From NCBI GenBank assembly GCA_963798275.1, contig CAWCTB010000009.1:62001-126000 (forward strand): DNA of 64,000 bases, given 5' to 3'. The translations under genes were made by a program, and so were the position numbers. The notes under the pieces are model-generated. The model saw nothing but the letters and a program-made list of their open reading frames with translations. It was not told the origin of the DNA and made no database searches. Below are positions 38,211-47,064 of the stretch, piece by piece (position 1 is the stretch's first letter; each line of letters starts with the position of its first letter). Origin of the DNA: CAWCTB01 sp963798275. GTDB taxonomy: Bacteria > Acidobacteriota > Terriglobia > Terriglobales > Acidobacteriaceae.

Positions 38211-38655
38211 CTACTGATGGCTGAGGTTTCCCAATCCCTGCATTACCACGAATTGCACATTCGCATCCCCATCGTCCAGCGCGTCGAGAAGTGCAGGTAT
38301 AGCTTCCTGCGAATTGGTCTGGTACAAGACTTCGGCCACATGGGCGCTTAGCCTGGTGTCGGGCTGTAGAAGGGCTTTCTCCAGGTCCGGTGTCGACCGC
38401 GAGGGCGAAACAGCACGGGTGAGCGCGAACATCAAATTTGACTTTGAGTAGCCAGCGTTATCTCCATTCAGTAATTCCAGTTCGGCGTCCTCGAGGACGG
38501 AATCGTCCCGATGCCTGAGCAATGCCGCCAGTGCTTCGCTCCGCAGGAAGTCGTTGTTGCGAGCCACCTTTCCCTGCAGAAACCCCTTCAGCACTGCGAC
38601 AGCAGCGGCAGTGTCAACAGCCGAAAGTTGCCAGATGGCTTCTGCCCGATCAAAT
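38211..38655 (-). pseudogene. HEAT-repeat protein, truncated stump
   Basis: Helical HEAT repeats ('RAEAIWQLSAVDTAAAVAVL', 'FLRSEALAALLRHRDD', 'AIPALLDALDDGDANVQFVVMQGLG') read from about 38655 to TAG 38211. GTG 38594 could start a 127-residue piece, but the repeat pattern continues upstream to the junction with an unrelated fragment on the other strand. So this is probably the end of a larger scaffold protein cut at about 38640-38655. Confidence 0.6.
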
Positions 38656-38821
38656 CGGGGCCATCGCGCCCGGCTTGCAGGCGGACATCATTGCGCTCAA
38701 TGGGGACCCGTGGAAAGACATCACGGCGGTTCGGCGCGTCGCGTTTGTGATGAAGGGAGGCGTTGTCTACAAGAACGCCGCGCGTGAGGCGATTCCGGTG
38801 TACGCAGGTGTGCAGCCTTGA
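38648..38821 (+). pseudogene. amidohydrolase, C-terminal stump
   Basis: From about 38648 the frame reads 'DQIGAIAPGLQADIIALNGD', then 'PWKDITAVRRVAFVMKGGVVYKN', the classic end of metal-dependent amidohydrolases (imidazolonepropionase-like), to TGA 38819-38821. The catalytic barrel upstream is absent; the preceding DNA is the antisense HEAT stump. A breakpoint, not a frameshift. Confidence 0.72.
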
Positions 38822-38857
38822 TTCGACCTGTGAAAGCGTCAGGCGGGTTCCATAAAA

Positions 38858-38923
38858 AAGGGGATGTACGAGAAATATCTCTCTTCCCGCGCAGGGAACA
38901 GTGCTTTCTCGGGACGTCCCCTT
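38858..38923. terminator. long imperfect hairpin between convergent genes
   Basis: An 18-base arm (38858-38875) pairs with 38905-38923 apart from one bulge and two mismatches, with a loop of about 29 bases. A T/A run lies outside the left arm. It may end transcription from either side, or be a small mobile palindrome. Confidence 0.35.
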
Positions 38924-38996
38924 CTAAAGAGCCTGCTAGTCCCTGGGTGTTGCAAGGAATGAGGGAACGAGCACCCCATTCCTTCTGAGAAACAGG

Positions 38997-39695
38997 TTAG
39001 ACCAGCAGTTTGCGCCGGATCACTCCAGCCAATCCGACTACCCCCGTGCCCAGCAGCAGCAAGCTGCCTGGTTCAGGAGTTGCCGAACCGCCATACGTCA
39101 CCGACCACGCCGCCTGGCCACAGATGCCGCCATTGTCGGCGCAGCCGCCATTGTTCCAGTTCGCGTACAGCAGGCTCCCGTCGCCGCCGTCATTGTTCCA
39201 GGCGAAGTAATACGTGCTGTTCCCGCCCGCGAAGATGTCGCCGCCCATCGAGCCGGCACCGAAGGCTGCATCAGTGTTGTAAACGTTGTCGATGGTCACG
39301 CCAAACATGTAGATCGTGCCCGCGCTCACGGCAGCGTTCACGTTGTTGAAGGTGTACTGAACGAGACCTCCGCTGCTTACGGTGGTCACGGGACTCAGGT
39401 ATAACATCGACCCGGTCAGCGCATAGTTGTTATTGTCCCATGGGGAGACGAACGCCTGGAACTCGAAACCAGGGGTTTCCGTCAGCCAGAGACTGAAGCT
39501 GGATACGTTCGAGGCTCCTCCCGGGGTGGTGATGGCCTCACCGTAGGTTGCGGTATTCGGATACCCGAAGGAGCTGATAGCATCGGACCCGTTCCAACCC
39601 GGATATGTGTTGATGGTTTGAGCGGCGGCGGGCAGCGCTACCAACGCTACCAAAACCAAAACCGCCGGGATTGCAAAGCGACAGAATCTTGTCAA
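38997..39695 (-). CDS. PEP-CTERM sorting-domain protein
   Basis: The start is placed at TTG 39695, preceded by a strong AGAGGAGG site 6-7 bases away. The signal peptide ('FAIPAVLVLVALVALPAAAQ') leads to a 190-residue beta-rich domain with Cys-Cys loop ('GGCADNGGICGQ'), resembling the acidobacterial PEP-CTERM/choice-of-anchor sandwich. The tail is 'ATPEPGSLLLLGTGVVGLAGVIRRKLLV'. Intact, unlike the copy at 11009-11693. Confidence 0.86.
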   Translation of the reverse strand: MTRFCRFAIPAVLVLVALVALPAAAQTINTYPGWNGSDAISSFGYPNTATYGEAITTPGGASNVSSFSLWLTETPGFEFQAFVSPWDNNNYALTGSMLYLSPVTTVSSGGLVQYTFNNVNAAVSAGTIYMFGVTIDNVYNTDAAFGAGSMGGDIFAGGNSTYYFAWNNDGGDGSLLYANWNNGGCADNGGICGQAAWSVTYGGSATPEPGSLLLLGTGVVGLAGVIRRKLLV

Positions 39696-39734
39696 AGTGG
39701 CCTCCTCTTTTAGTTGGTGCGTGCCGAGGTCCAT

Positions 39735-40145
39735 GTTGGACGCCGAGAACGCTAAGACAAAGCAAACGGTCAGAGAGACAGAACCTCACCCGGTAACTCT
39801 AACGCAACTCGAATGCCAGCTCGTTGACTCGATCTAAGCTTATTTTTCAGCCACTTAAGCTTGATTACTATTTAGTTACTATGCAAGCAGTTGCATTAAG
39901 TTACCCAGTCGTTACCCACACGGCGTCACACAAACGCAAACCGTTGTAGCTTTGAAGTTCAAGGAGCGACAGGCCAAGCCTCCTCGACCTGCCACTGCTC
40001 CAAGCTCATTCTGTATCGAAAACGGCCTTCTCCGCCGGGCTCATCTGGCGGGGGAAACCCAGTGATCGCTGCGACCTGCCCACTTGTGCCACAATCGCGT
40101 GGTTTCGCCAGCCGCCTCCAGCCCACGCAGGAGCTGTGTGTTCGT
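39735..40145. other. intergenic region, nothing recognised
   Basis: About 410 bases between two leftward genes. No RNA gene or mobile-element end was identified. Confidence 0.45.
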
Positions 40146-40559
40146 TCAGCGCGGCAGGATGTCGATCAGGGCCCACTCGATGCGGTCCACTTCCTCGCGA
40201 ATCACCCGTACCGCTTGCTGATAGCCGGGATACGGCACGGGAGCGATGGCCTCCACCGCGTGACGGATTTTGTGGTTGCGGTCCCAGATCAAGTTGATTC
40301 GGGACGAGGCCTCCATGCGGTTCTGGTAGATTCGCTTGATCACCTTCGTGGCCATCCAGGCGAAGGCCAGTCCAAACATCATTTCGATGGGAAGCCGGTC
40401 GGTGGCGCCATCGAAATCGAAGAACGCGAGCCGATAGACAGCTTCGCCCAGGCCAAGCGAAGCGAAGATCACCACCAGCCCGATCAAGGCAAGCGTCAGG
40501 CGGTCAATGGGTCGAAGTTCCAACGACGGTTGCGTATTACTAGTTTGCTTGGGTGCCAT
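40146..40559 (-). CDS. small membrane protein of unknown function
   Basis: ATG 40559, with GTGAGGG upstream. 137 residues: two hydrophobic helices ('LTLALIGLVVIFASLGLGEAVY' and 'PIEMMFGLAFAWMATKVI') and a basic/acidic helical C-terminus ('HKIRHAVEAIAPVPYPGY...IREEVDRIEWALIDIL'). No family recognised. A clean frame with typical codon use suggests a real gene. Confidence 0.6.
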   Translation of the reverse strand: MAPKQTSNTQPSLELRPIDRLTLALIGLVVIFASLGLGEAVYRLAFFDFDGATDRLPIEMMFGLAFAWMATKVIKRIYQNRMEASSRINLIWDRNHKIRHAVEAIAPVPYPGYQQAVRVIREEVDRIEWALIDILPR

Positions 40560-40571
40560 TGCCCTCACCAC

Positions 40572-40869
40572 AATGTTTGACGGTCCGAACCTCTATTGTG
40601 CTACAAGTGTCGCTCCTCGCCAACTCGGAAACCGGCTCTTCAGGGTCAAAATCTTCGATCGTGCTTGATAGTGGGGGGCAAGGTCGAGGGCCGCTTCGGG
40701 GTGAAAATCATATCCGGTCATGAACCCGGCGGGGAACGGCGGTTCGCCTACTACCCGGTGACCCCGCGATTCCTTCCGTCCTTGCCCTTGTGTCATAATC
40801 GTTAGTTTCCCCAACCGCATTCCAGCCCATCTGGGGAGACCTGCGCGTAGCCAGCGCGGGAGGGACCCT
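40572..40869. other. intergenic region before the acyl-CoA operon
   Basis: About 300 bases between divergent genes; must hold the promoter of the acyl-CoA dehydrogenase operon, but no convincing -35/-10 pair stands out. Confidence 0.4.
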
Positions 40870-42013
40870 TTGGATTTCCAGCTCTCGGACGAACAACTGC
40901 AGTTGAAGAAGATGGTGCGTGAATTCGCCCAGCGCGAGATCGCGCCCAACGTCATGAAGTGGGACGAGGCCAGCGAGTTTCCGCTGCAAACCGTCAAGGA
41001 ACTGGGCGGACTGGGCCTGCTGGGCACCATCTTTCCGGTCGAATACGGCGGCTCGGGCATGGGCTACGTCGAGTACGTCACCGCGATCGAGGAGCTTTCG
41101 CGCGTCGATGGCTCGGTGGGCATCATCGTCGCCGCGCATACCTCACTTTGCAGCAATCACATCTTCATGGCCGGCAATGAAGAGCAGAAACGCAAATACA
41201 TTCCCAAGCTGGCCAGCGGCGAGTTCCTCGGCGCATGGGGGCTGACGGAGCCGGGCGCGGGTTCGGATGCGGGCGGCGCGCGCTGCTCGGCGGTACGCCG
41301 AGGCAACAAGTGGGTGCTCAACGGCACCAAGACCTTCATCACCAACGGACACTACGCCGACGTGGCGGTGGTGGTCGCCGTGACCGACAAGACCGCGCAC
41401 ACCCACGGACTGTCGGCATTCGTGGTGGAAAAGGGCACCAAAGGATTCCGCCCCGGCAAGAAAGAAAACAAGCTCGGCCTGCGCGCCAGCGACACCGCGG
41501 AACTGATCTTCGAAGACTGCGAGATTCCGGCGGAGAACCTGCTGGGCAAAGAGGGCGACGGCTTCATCGATGCTATGCGCACGCTGGATGGCGGCCGCAT
41601 CTCGATTGCGGCCCTCGGCCTGGGCATGGCGCAGGGCGCCTACGAGGCGGCGCTGAACTATTCCAAAGGGCGCAAGCAGTTCGGCAAGCCCATCAGCGAA
41701 TTCCAGGCGATTGCGTTTAAGCTGGCCGACCTGGCCACGGAGATCGAGGCCGCGCGCCTGCTGACCCATGCGGGCGGCCGCCATGAAGGACGCCGGCATG
41801 AAGACCACGCTGGAGTCGTCGATGGCCAAGCTGTATACCAGCGAGGTGGCGGTGAAGGCGGCGAACGAAGGGGTGCAGATTCACGGAGGCTACGGCTTCA
41901 TCAAGGACTATCCGGCCGAGAAGTTCTACCGCGACGTCAAGCTGTGTACCATCGGCGAAGGCACCAGCGAAATCCAGCGGCTGGTGATTGCGCGCCAGAT
42001 ACTGAAGGACTAG
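40870..42013 (+). CDS. acyl-CoA dehydrogenase, one frameshift
   Basis: TTG 40870 (GGGAGGG upstream). Residues follow the short/medium-chain acyl-CoA dehydrogenase plan: 'DFQLSDEQLQLKKMVREFAQ', 'GAWGLTEPGAGSDAGG', 'KKENKLGLRASDTAELIFEDCEIP', 'YSKGRKQFGKPISEFQAIAFKLAD'. The frame changes from 1 to 2 at about 41768-41775; the last part ('MKDAGMKTTLESSMAKLYTSEVAV', 'IHGGYGFIKDYPAEKFYRD', 'IGEGTSEIQRLVIAR') completes the family, with the catalytic Glu in 'GEGT'. FAD-dependent alpha,beta-dehydrogenation of an acyl-CoA. First gene of a likely operon with meaB and mce. Confidence 0.9.
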
Positions 42014-42034
42014 GTTCGGACCAGACTTCCTCCA

Positions 42035-43000
42035 TTGACTACCAGTGGCCCAATCCAGGAGCTCGTTACTCGCCTGCGCAGCGGCAACCTGCGGGCGCTG
42101 TCGCGCGCCATCTCGATCGTCGAAGACCGCACGCCGGAATCGACCGAACTGCTGAAGGCGCTCTTTGCTTTCAGCGGCAACGCCACGCTGCTCGGTCTGA
42201 CCGGCTCGCCGGGTGCAGGCAAGAGCACGCTGGTCGATCAGGTTGCCCGCGAATATCGCAAGCAGGGGAAGACGATCGGCATCGTGGCCGTCGACCCCAC
42301 CAGTCCGTTCAGCGGGGGAGCGATTCTGGGCGATCGCATTCGCATGCAGTCGCATTATGCTGATCCGGGCATCTACATCCGCAGCATGGCCACCCGCGGC
42401 TCGCTCGGCGGGCTGGCCAGCACGACCGCCGATGTGGCGACTGTGCTCGACGCCAGCGGACGCGACCTGGTGATGATCGAGACCGTCGGCGTCGGCCAGG
42501 ATGAAGTCGATATCGTGCGCCTCGCCGATGTGACCGTGGTCGTGCTCGTGCCGGGCATGGGCGACGATGTGCAAACCATCAAAGCGGGCATCATGGAGAT
42601 CGCCGACATCTTCGTGATCAACAAGGCCGACCGCGAAGGCGCGGAGCGGGTGGAGCGCGAGATCCGCGCCATGCAGTCGCTGGCGCTGCGGCACGACAAC
42701 TGGGTGCCGCCCATCGTAAAGACAGTCGCGAGCGACGGAACGGGCATTGCCGAGGTGGTGGAAGCGATCGCCAAGTATGGTCAGTATCTGGAGCAGGGGG
42801 ATCGCGGACGCCAGCGGCGCATCGAGAACTGGCGCAAACGCATCGCCGAGATGCTGCGCGACGCCCTGTTTGCGCGCGTGGTCAACGACTACCTTCCCGA
42901 AGCTGAAGCGGAGAGGATTGCTGCCGAAGTTGCCGAACACAAGCGCGATCCGTATTCTCTGGTGGAAGAGATTGTGGGAGAACTGGGGAAGCGCGCATGA
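42035..43000 (+). CDS. meaB: methylmalonyl-CoA mutase GTPase chaperone MeaB
   Basis: A G3E GTPase that guards cobalamin loading and protects methylmalonyl-CoA mutase. P-loop GSPGAGKST at residues 57-65, 'VAVDPTSPFSGGAILGDRIRM', 'MIETVGVGQDEVDI' and 'INKADREGAERV' (the NKxD guanine motif) are all intact. TTG start at 42035, 21 bases after the upstream stop. The ATGA overlap with mce (4 bases) shows translational coupling. The mutase itself is not in the window. Confidence 0.93.
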   Translation: MTTSGPIQELVTRLRSGNLRALSRAISIVEDRTPESTELLKALFAFSGNATLLGLTGSPGAGKSTLVDQVAREYRKQGKTIGIVAVDPTSPFSGGAILGDRIRMQSHYADPGIYIRSMATRGSLGGLASTTADVATVLDASGRDLVMIETVGVGQDEVDIVRLADVTVVVLVPGMGDDVQTIKAGIMEIADIFVINKADREGAERVEREIRAMQSLALRHDNWVPPIVKTVASDGTGIAEVVEAIAKYGQYLEQGDRGRQRRIENWRKRIAEMLRDALFARVVNDYLPEAEAERIAAEVAEHKRDPYSLVEEIVGELGKRA

Positions 43001-43404
43001 CGCAAATTGATCATCTCGGTATCGCAGTGAAGTCGTTGGCCGAAGCCAAAAAATTCTACGAAACGCTCGGGCTGCAGGTGATGCCGGAAGAGACAGTCGA
43101 AGCGGAAAAAGTCCGGGTCGCGATGGTGCCGGTGGGTGAAAGCCGCATCGAGCTGCTGGAGCCGACCTCGCCGGACTCGACCATCGCCAAGTTTTTGGAG
43201 AAGCGCGGCGCCGGGCTGCACCACGTGGCGCTCCATGTCAACGATCTTTCGGGAACGGTGGAGCGGCTGAAGGCTTCGGGCACACGGCTCATCTCCGACG
43301 ACATCAAGGTCGGAGCCGGCGGGCACCTCTATGTCTTTGTGCATCCCTCCAGCGCCGGAGGCGTACTGCTGGAGCTGGTGGAAGACGCCCCGATTGGCGT
43401 CTAG
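42997..43404 (+). CDS. mce: methylmalonyl-CoA epimerase
   Basis: A 135-residue vicinal-oxygen-chelate protein. Metal ligands are visible in 'IDHLGIAV', 'GAGLHHVALHV' and 'LLELVEDA'. It converts (S)- to (R)-methylmalonyl-CoA, linking propionyl-CoA carboxylation to the mutase. It starts inside the meaB stop and is followed 3 bases later by tsaB, so the operon seems to continue. Confidence 0.92.
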   Translation: MTQIDHLGIAVKSLAEAKKFYETLGLQVMPEETVEAEKVRVAMVPVGESRIELLEPTSPDSTIAKFLEKRGAGLHHVALHVNDLSGTVERLKASGTRLISDDIKVGAGGHLYVFVHPSSAGGVLLELVEDAPIGV

Positions 43405-43407
43405 CAG

Positions 43408-44085
43408 ATGCTGATCGTCGCCATCGACACCTCAGGCCGAAAGGGAAGTATCGCCCTGTGCCGCGGCGATGCCGGTTCCTTCGAAGTACTGCAACTTACC
43501 CCACTGGAAGGCGGGACCTACTCCGCCCGGCTTATGCCCGCGATTGCCGAAGCCCTGGCCCAGCACGGCATTTCGAAGAACCACATCGACGGATTCGTGG
43601 TCGTTTCCGGCCCGGGATCATTCACCGGACTGCGGGTGGGCCTCTCCACCGCAAAAGCTCTGGCCGAAGTTCTGCGCAAGGCGCTGGCGACAGTCTCCAT
43701 GCTGGAGGCGGTCGCTCTAGCGCGAGGCCGCGATGCCGAGAGCGTCACCGTGGCACTCGATGCCGGCCGGGGTGAGGTTTATGTCGGAGAGTTCCAGGTG
43801 GCGGGGCAAAGCGCAAAGTTGCTGCGCGAGTACATCGCCAAACTGGACGCGTTCGGCCGAGAGGCTGGGCCGCGAGATAGCTTGCTGCTTACGCCGGATT
43901 GCAAGGTGTACGAAGCCCTGGGCGCGCACAATAATGCCAAGCTGGTGACCGCGGTCAAGGCCGACGAGATCGCTAACATCGGACTGCGCAAGCTGCTGGC
44001 GGGAGAGGTCGCCGATCCCGAAACGCTCGACGCCAATTACATTCGCCGCTCTGACGCGGAAATCTTTTCCGCTCCGAAGCACTGA
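43408..44085 (+). CDS. tsaB: tRNA t6A synthesis partner TsaB
   Basis: 225 residues of the ASKHA fold: 'LIVAIDTSGRKGSIAL', 'GFVVVSGPGSFTGLRVGLSTAKALAE', 'VALDAGRGEVYVGEF'. TsaB is the non-catalytic partner that dimerises with TsaD in threonylcarbamoyl-adenosine formation on ANN-reading tRNAs. rimI follows 5 bases after the stop, a frequent bacterial pairing. Confidence 0.9.
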   Translation: MLIVAIDTSGRKGSIALCRGDAGSFEVLQLTPLEGGTYSARLMPAIAEALAQHGISKNHIDGFVVVSGPGSFTGLRVGLSTAKALAEVLRKALATVSMLEAVALARGRDAESVTVALDAGRGEVYVGEFQVAGQSAKLLREYIAKLDAFGREAGPRDSLLLTPDCKVYEALGAHNNAKLVTAVKADEIANIGLRKLLAGEVADPETLDANYIRRSDAEIFSAPKH

Positions 44086-44090
44086 ATCTC

Positions 44091-44564
44091 GTGCTCATCC
44101 GCACCGCCACTCCCGCCCACATTCCGCAGCTGATCGCGCTCGAGCTGCAGACCGACACGGCCGCGCACTGGAGCGCCCGCGAGTACGATGCCCTTTTCGC
44201 GCCGGAGGCGCCGGAGCGCTTGACGCTCGTCGCCTGCGACGATGCGCAGCCCGAAACGATCGTCGGCTTCCTCATTGCGCGCTGTTTGCCCGAAGAGTGG
44301 GAGATCGAAAACCTGATCGTGCATGTTGCCCACCAGAGAAGGGGTGCAGCTTCCCGACTGGTGCGAGAGTTGCTGCAGAGGGCTGGGACAAGGGGTGTCA
44401 CGTCCGTGCTGCTGGAGGTGCGCGAGTCGAACCTGCCGGCCCGCCGACTCTATGAAAAGCTTGGGTTTAGCGAGGATGGCCGGCGTGCCCATTACTACCG
44501 CGAGCCGTACGAGGACGCGCTGCTTCTACGCTTTCTATTACAGAAAGGTGACAAAACTCCTTGA
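44091..44564 (+). CDS. rimI: ribosomal-protein/GNAT N-acetyltransferase RimI
   Basis: GTG start 44091. A 157-residue GNAT domain: 'IENLIVHVAHQRRGAASRLVREL' (acetyl-CoA binding Q/RxxGxG/A variant), 'LLEVRESNLPARRLYEKLGF' and 'RRAHYYREPYEDALLLRF'. Matches RimI length and motif order. Known RimI acetylates the N-terminus of ribosomal protein S18. The 'HQRRGAAS' loop lacks the second Gly of the consensus, a tolerated change. Confidence 0.85.
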   Translation: MLIRTATPAHIPQLIALELQTDTAAHWSAREYDALFAPEAPERLTLVACDDAQPETIVGFLIARCLPEEWEIENLIVHVAHQRRGAASRLVRELLQRAGTRGVTSVLLEVRESNLPARRLYEKLGFSEDGRRAHYYREPYEDALLLRFLLQKGDKTP

Positions 44565-44619
44565 ACCGGAGTAAGGCCCTGTGCTAGCGTTTTGAGTCTC
44601 AAACCCGGAGGTCCGCTGA

Positions 44620-44847
44620 ATGGCAGCACAGGTGCGCGAGCAGCTAATTGCCAGCAACGACGAGTTTCGCAAGCTGGTGTCAGAACATTCGGAATATTCG
44701 CAACGCCTCGAATCTCTCATCCACAAAAAATATCTTTCCGAAGACGAGAAGATCGAGGAAGTGCGTCTGAAGAAGCTGAAGCTCCGCCTGAAGGACCAGA
44801 TGGAAAGTCTGGAACAGAAGTTCCGGACCGACCACCAGGTCGCATAA
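44620..44847 (+). CDS. DUF465 (YdcH-like) small coiled-coil protein
   Basis: 75 residues from ATG 44620 (GGAGG 9-13 bases upstream). Nearly all helical, with a heptad pattern: 'DEFRKLVSEHSEYSQRLESLIHKKYLSEDEKIE', then 'LKKLKLRLKDQMESLEQK'. The family is a helical hairpin of unknown function, widespread in Proteobacteria and Acidobacteria. It stands between rimI and the redoxin gene. Confidence 0.82.
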   Translation: MAAQVREQLIASNDEFRKLVSEHSEYSQRLESLIHKKYLSEDEKIEEVRLKKLKLRLKDQMESLEQKFRTDHQVA

Positions 44848-45062
44848 GTAACCTACCTCCCGCCTTTACGGCGGCGATAGCGGCCTCACGGCTGCCTTGC
44901 TTAATCCCTATCAATTTCCCGCCCGCTCTGGTGCTTGTGGCAGATCTTTTTGTTCCCGCTAGATTGCGTGGTCAAATCGAGGTGCTATGCCCGGACTTGT
45001 CTGCGCCCCGCGCCTTAGCTTTGGCATCTTCATCAACAAGAGTTAACGGCTGGATCTGTCCA

Positions 45063-46367
45063 TTGAAACTTTCACTAACACGCAACGTCGCGATCGCGAG
45101 GGCCATCCTTATCGCTACGCTCTGCCTCGCGGCAGCGGCGAGTGTGGCCCAAACACCTCCCGCGCCCGCGCCCTCCGGACTTTGGGACGGGACGATGACC
45201 TCACCGGCCGGAGATGTCAACTTCGCGATCGACATCGTTTCCGACCCCGCCGGACTGCACGCCACCCTGCTCAACGCGACTGACCGGCAGCCTTTCACCA
45301 GCGCAGTGTGGGATGGAAAGACCCTGACGCTGCGTTTCGATTACTACGATGGAACCCTGACGGCGCACTTCGCATTGCTACGCCGCATGCAGGGTGAGTA
45401 CTCCCGGCTGACGAGCAAAGGCGTCATTCATATACCGCTTACCCTAATTCCTCACGCTGAGGCAGCCGAACTCCGGACATGGAACGGCCCCAGTCTTACT
45501 GGTGAATGGCGTGTACACGAAATCCGAACCAAGGGCATGGAAGTGACGATTCCATCCGAGTTTCACCAACAGGAGAAAGCGACCGCCGATGGCAGGGCAA
45601 GCGTGACCGGAATTCTGGAACCAGTCAGCGGCGACAGCGGCCTGATGCATGGCGAAGTGTTCACGGCGGGAGGCGGCACTCATTTTCATCTCAGCCGTTT
45701 TGACGGCATCCACGCCATGGCGATGGATGGCGAGTTCGAGTCCGATGGCAGCTTGCTAGGCAAGATTGCCTACACCACCACTTCGGCTGTCCCTTTCACC
45801 GCGCAGCGAATGCCGCAGAAAGCCGCGGCAACTCCGGATAAGCCGGCTGACAGCGCCACCCATGTGAGCGATCCGCAGCAACCGTTCCGCTTCCGGGGCG
45901 TGGATGCCCAGAACCGGACTCTCAACCAGGACAGTCCCGAGTTCAAAGGCCGGCCGCTACTGATTGACATCTTCGGCACCTGGTGTCCGAATTGCCACGA
46001 CGAAGCTCCGGTGCTCGAGAGCCTGTACCGCAAGTACAAAGATCAGGGTCTGGTCGTCGTCGGTCTCGCCTACGAATACAACGACGACGGCGCTCGCGAC
46101 TTGCGCCTGATTGGCATTTATCGCGAGAAGTATCACGTCACCTTTCCTTTGCTGTTGGCGGGCACGACAGATGAGGGGCAGATCGCCAGGACTTTGCCGC
46201 AGTTGGTCGGCTTTGGCGCCTACCCCACCACAATCTTTGTTGCACGCGATGGCCGGGTGCGCGCCATTCACGCCGGATTCGAGGGACCGTCGACTGGCGA
46301 CAAGTACCAGCAAGCGCAGGAGATGCTGGATCGCTACACGCGTGAGATTGTGAGCGGCGCACCATAA
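45063..46367 (+). CDS. exported TlpA/ResA-like thioredoxin-domain protein
   Basis: TTG 45063 starts a signal peptide ('IARAILIATLCLAAAASVAQ'). Residues about 35-260 are a beta-rich domain of unknown function. Residues about 280-434 are a TlpA/redoxin domain with active site W307-C-P-N-C311 ('LIDIFGTWCPNCHDEAPVLESLYRKY') and cis-Pro in 'GAYPTTIFV'. The family reduces or oxidises periplasmic disulfides or delivers metals. The open frame extends further upstream without protein features, so the TTG is preferred. Terminates 40 bases before psd. Confidence 0.82.
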   Translation: MKLSLTRNVAIARAILIATLCLAAAASVAQTPPAPAPSGLWDGTMTSPAGDVNFAIDIVSDPAGLHATLLNATDRQPFTSAVWDGKTLTLRFDYYDGTLTAHFALLRRMQGEYSRLTSKGVIHIPLTLIPHAEAAELRTWNGPSLTGEWRVHEIRTKGMEVTIPSEFHQQEKATADGRASVTGILEPVSGDSGLMHGEVFTAGGGTHFHLSRFDGIHAMAMDGEFESDGSLLGKIAYTTTSAVPFTAQRMPQKAAATPDKPADSATHVSDPQQPFRFRGVDAQNRTLNQDSPEFKGRPLLIDIFGTWCPNCHDEAPVLESLYRKYKDQGLVVVGLAYEYNDDGARDLRLIGIYREKYHVTFPLLLAGTTDEGQIARTLPQLVGFGAYPTTIFVARDGRVRAIHAGFEGPSTGDKYQQAQEMLDRYTREIVSGAP

Positions 46368-46407
46368 CCAACAGCTAACCAAAGGCTATAATCTCTTCAG
46401 ATAGCCC

Positions 46408-47064
46408 ATGGTGCGTGACGGTTACTATTACGGACTGGCCCTGGTGGCCGTAGCTGCGGTGATCGGATGGCTGACCCTTCCCTTCCTGGCCGTCATCCCA
46501 TTGCTGCTGGCGGCGTTCTTTCTCTGGTTTTTTCGCGATCCGGAGCGCCAGATTCCAGCTATCGAGGGCGCCATCGTGTCTCCTGCCGACGGCAAGGTGA
46601 CCGAGGTGACTGTGATTGACGACGCGGGCAGGCCACAGACTCGAATCAGCATTTTCCTCAACGTCTTCAATGTTCACGTAAACCGCTCGCCGGTGGCGGG
46701 CGTCATCACCGATGTACAGTACAAGACCGGCAAGTTCGGCAACGCCATGGGCGCGGTTTCAGCCGAGCACAACGAGCAGAATGTCGTCACGCTCGCCAGC
46801 GATATCGGCCCCGTGGTATTCAAGCAGATTGCGGGACTCCTGGCACGGCGTATCGTGTTCAACAAGAAAGTCGGCGACCAGGTGGCGCGTGGCGAACGGG
46901 TGGGCCTGATCAAGTTTGGCTCACGCACCGATGTGATCTTTCCCGCCGACGCGGAGATGAAGGTGAAAGTGGGCGATCACGTAAAGGGCGGCTCGACGGT
47001 GCTGGCGATTGCTGCGCGTCACGACGCCCTGCCGGTGCAACATGAAATGGCGGAAGCGCGATGA
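46408..47064 (+). CDS. psd: phosphatidylserine decarboxylase, short type
   Basis: 218-residue proenzyme. N-terminal membrane segment ('LALVAVAAVIGWLTLPFLAVIPLLLAAFFLWFF' region), then 'RDPERQIP', 'SPADGKV', 'ISIFLNVFNVHVNRSP' and the self-cleavage site G171-S172 in 'LIKFGSRTDV', where the Ser becomes the pyruvoyl group. It makes phosphatidylethanolamine from phosphatidylserine. The stop overlaps the pssA start (ATGA), so the substrate-producing enzyme is coupled. Confidence 0.93.
   Translation: MVRDGYYYGLALVAVAAVIGWLTLPFLAVIPLLLAAFFLWFFRDPERQIPAIEGAIVSPADGKVTEVTVIDDAGRPQTRISIFLNVFNVHVNRSPVAGVITDVQYKTGKFGNAMGAVSAEHNEQNVVTLASDIGPVVFKQIAGLLARRIVFNKKVGDQVARGERVGLIKFGSRTDVIFPADAEMKVKVGDHVKGGSTVLAIAARHDALPVQHEMAEAR

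Noticed and set aside
44592..45062. Extension of the TlpA-like gene across the DUF465 gene
   Set aside because: Overlaps a well-formed DUF465 gene in another frame. A signal peptide starts at TTG 45063.
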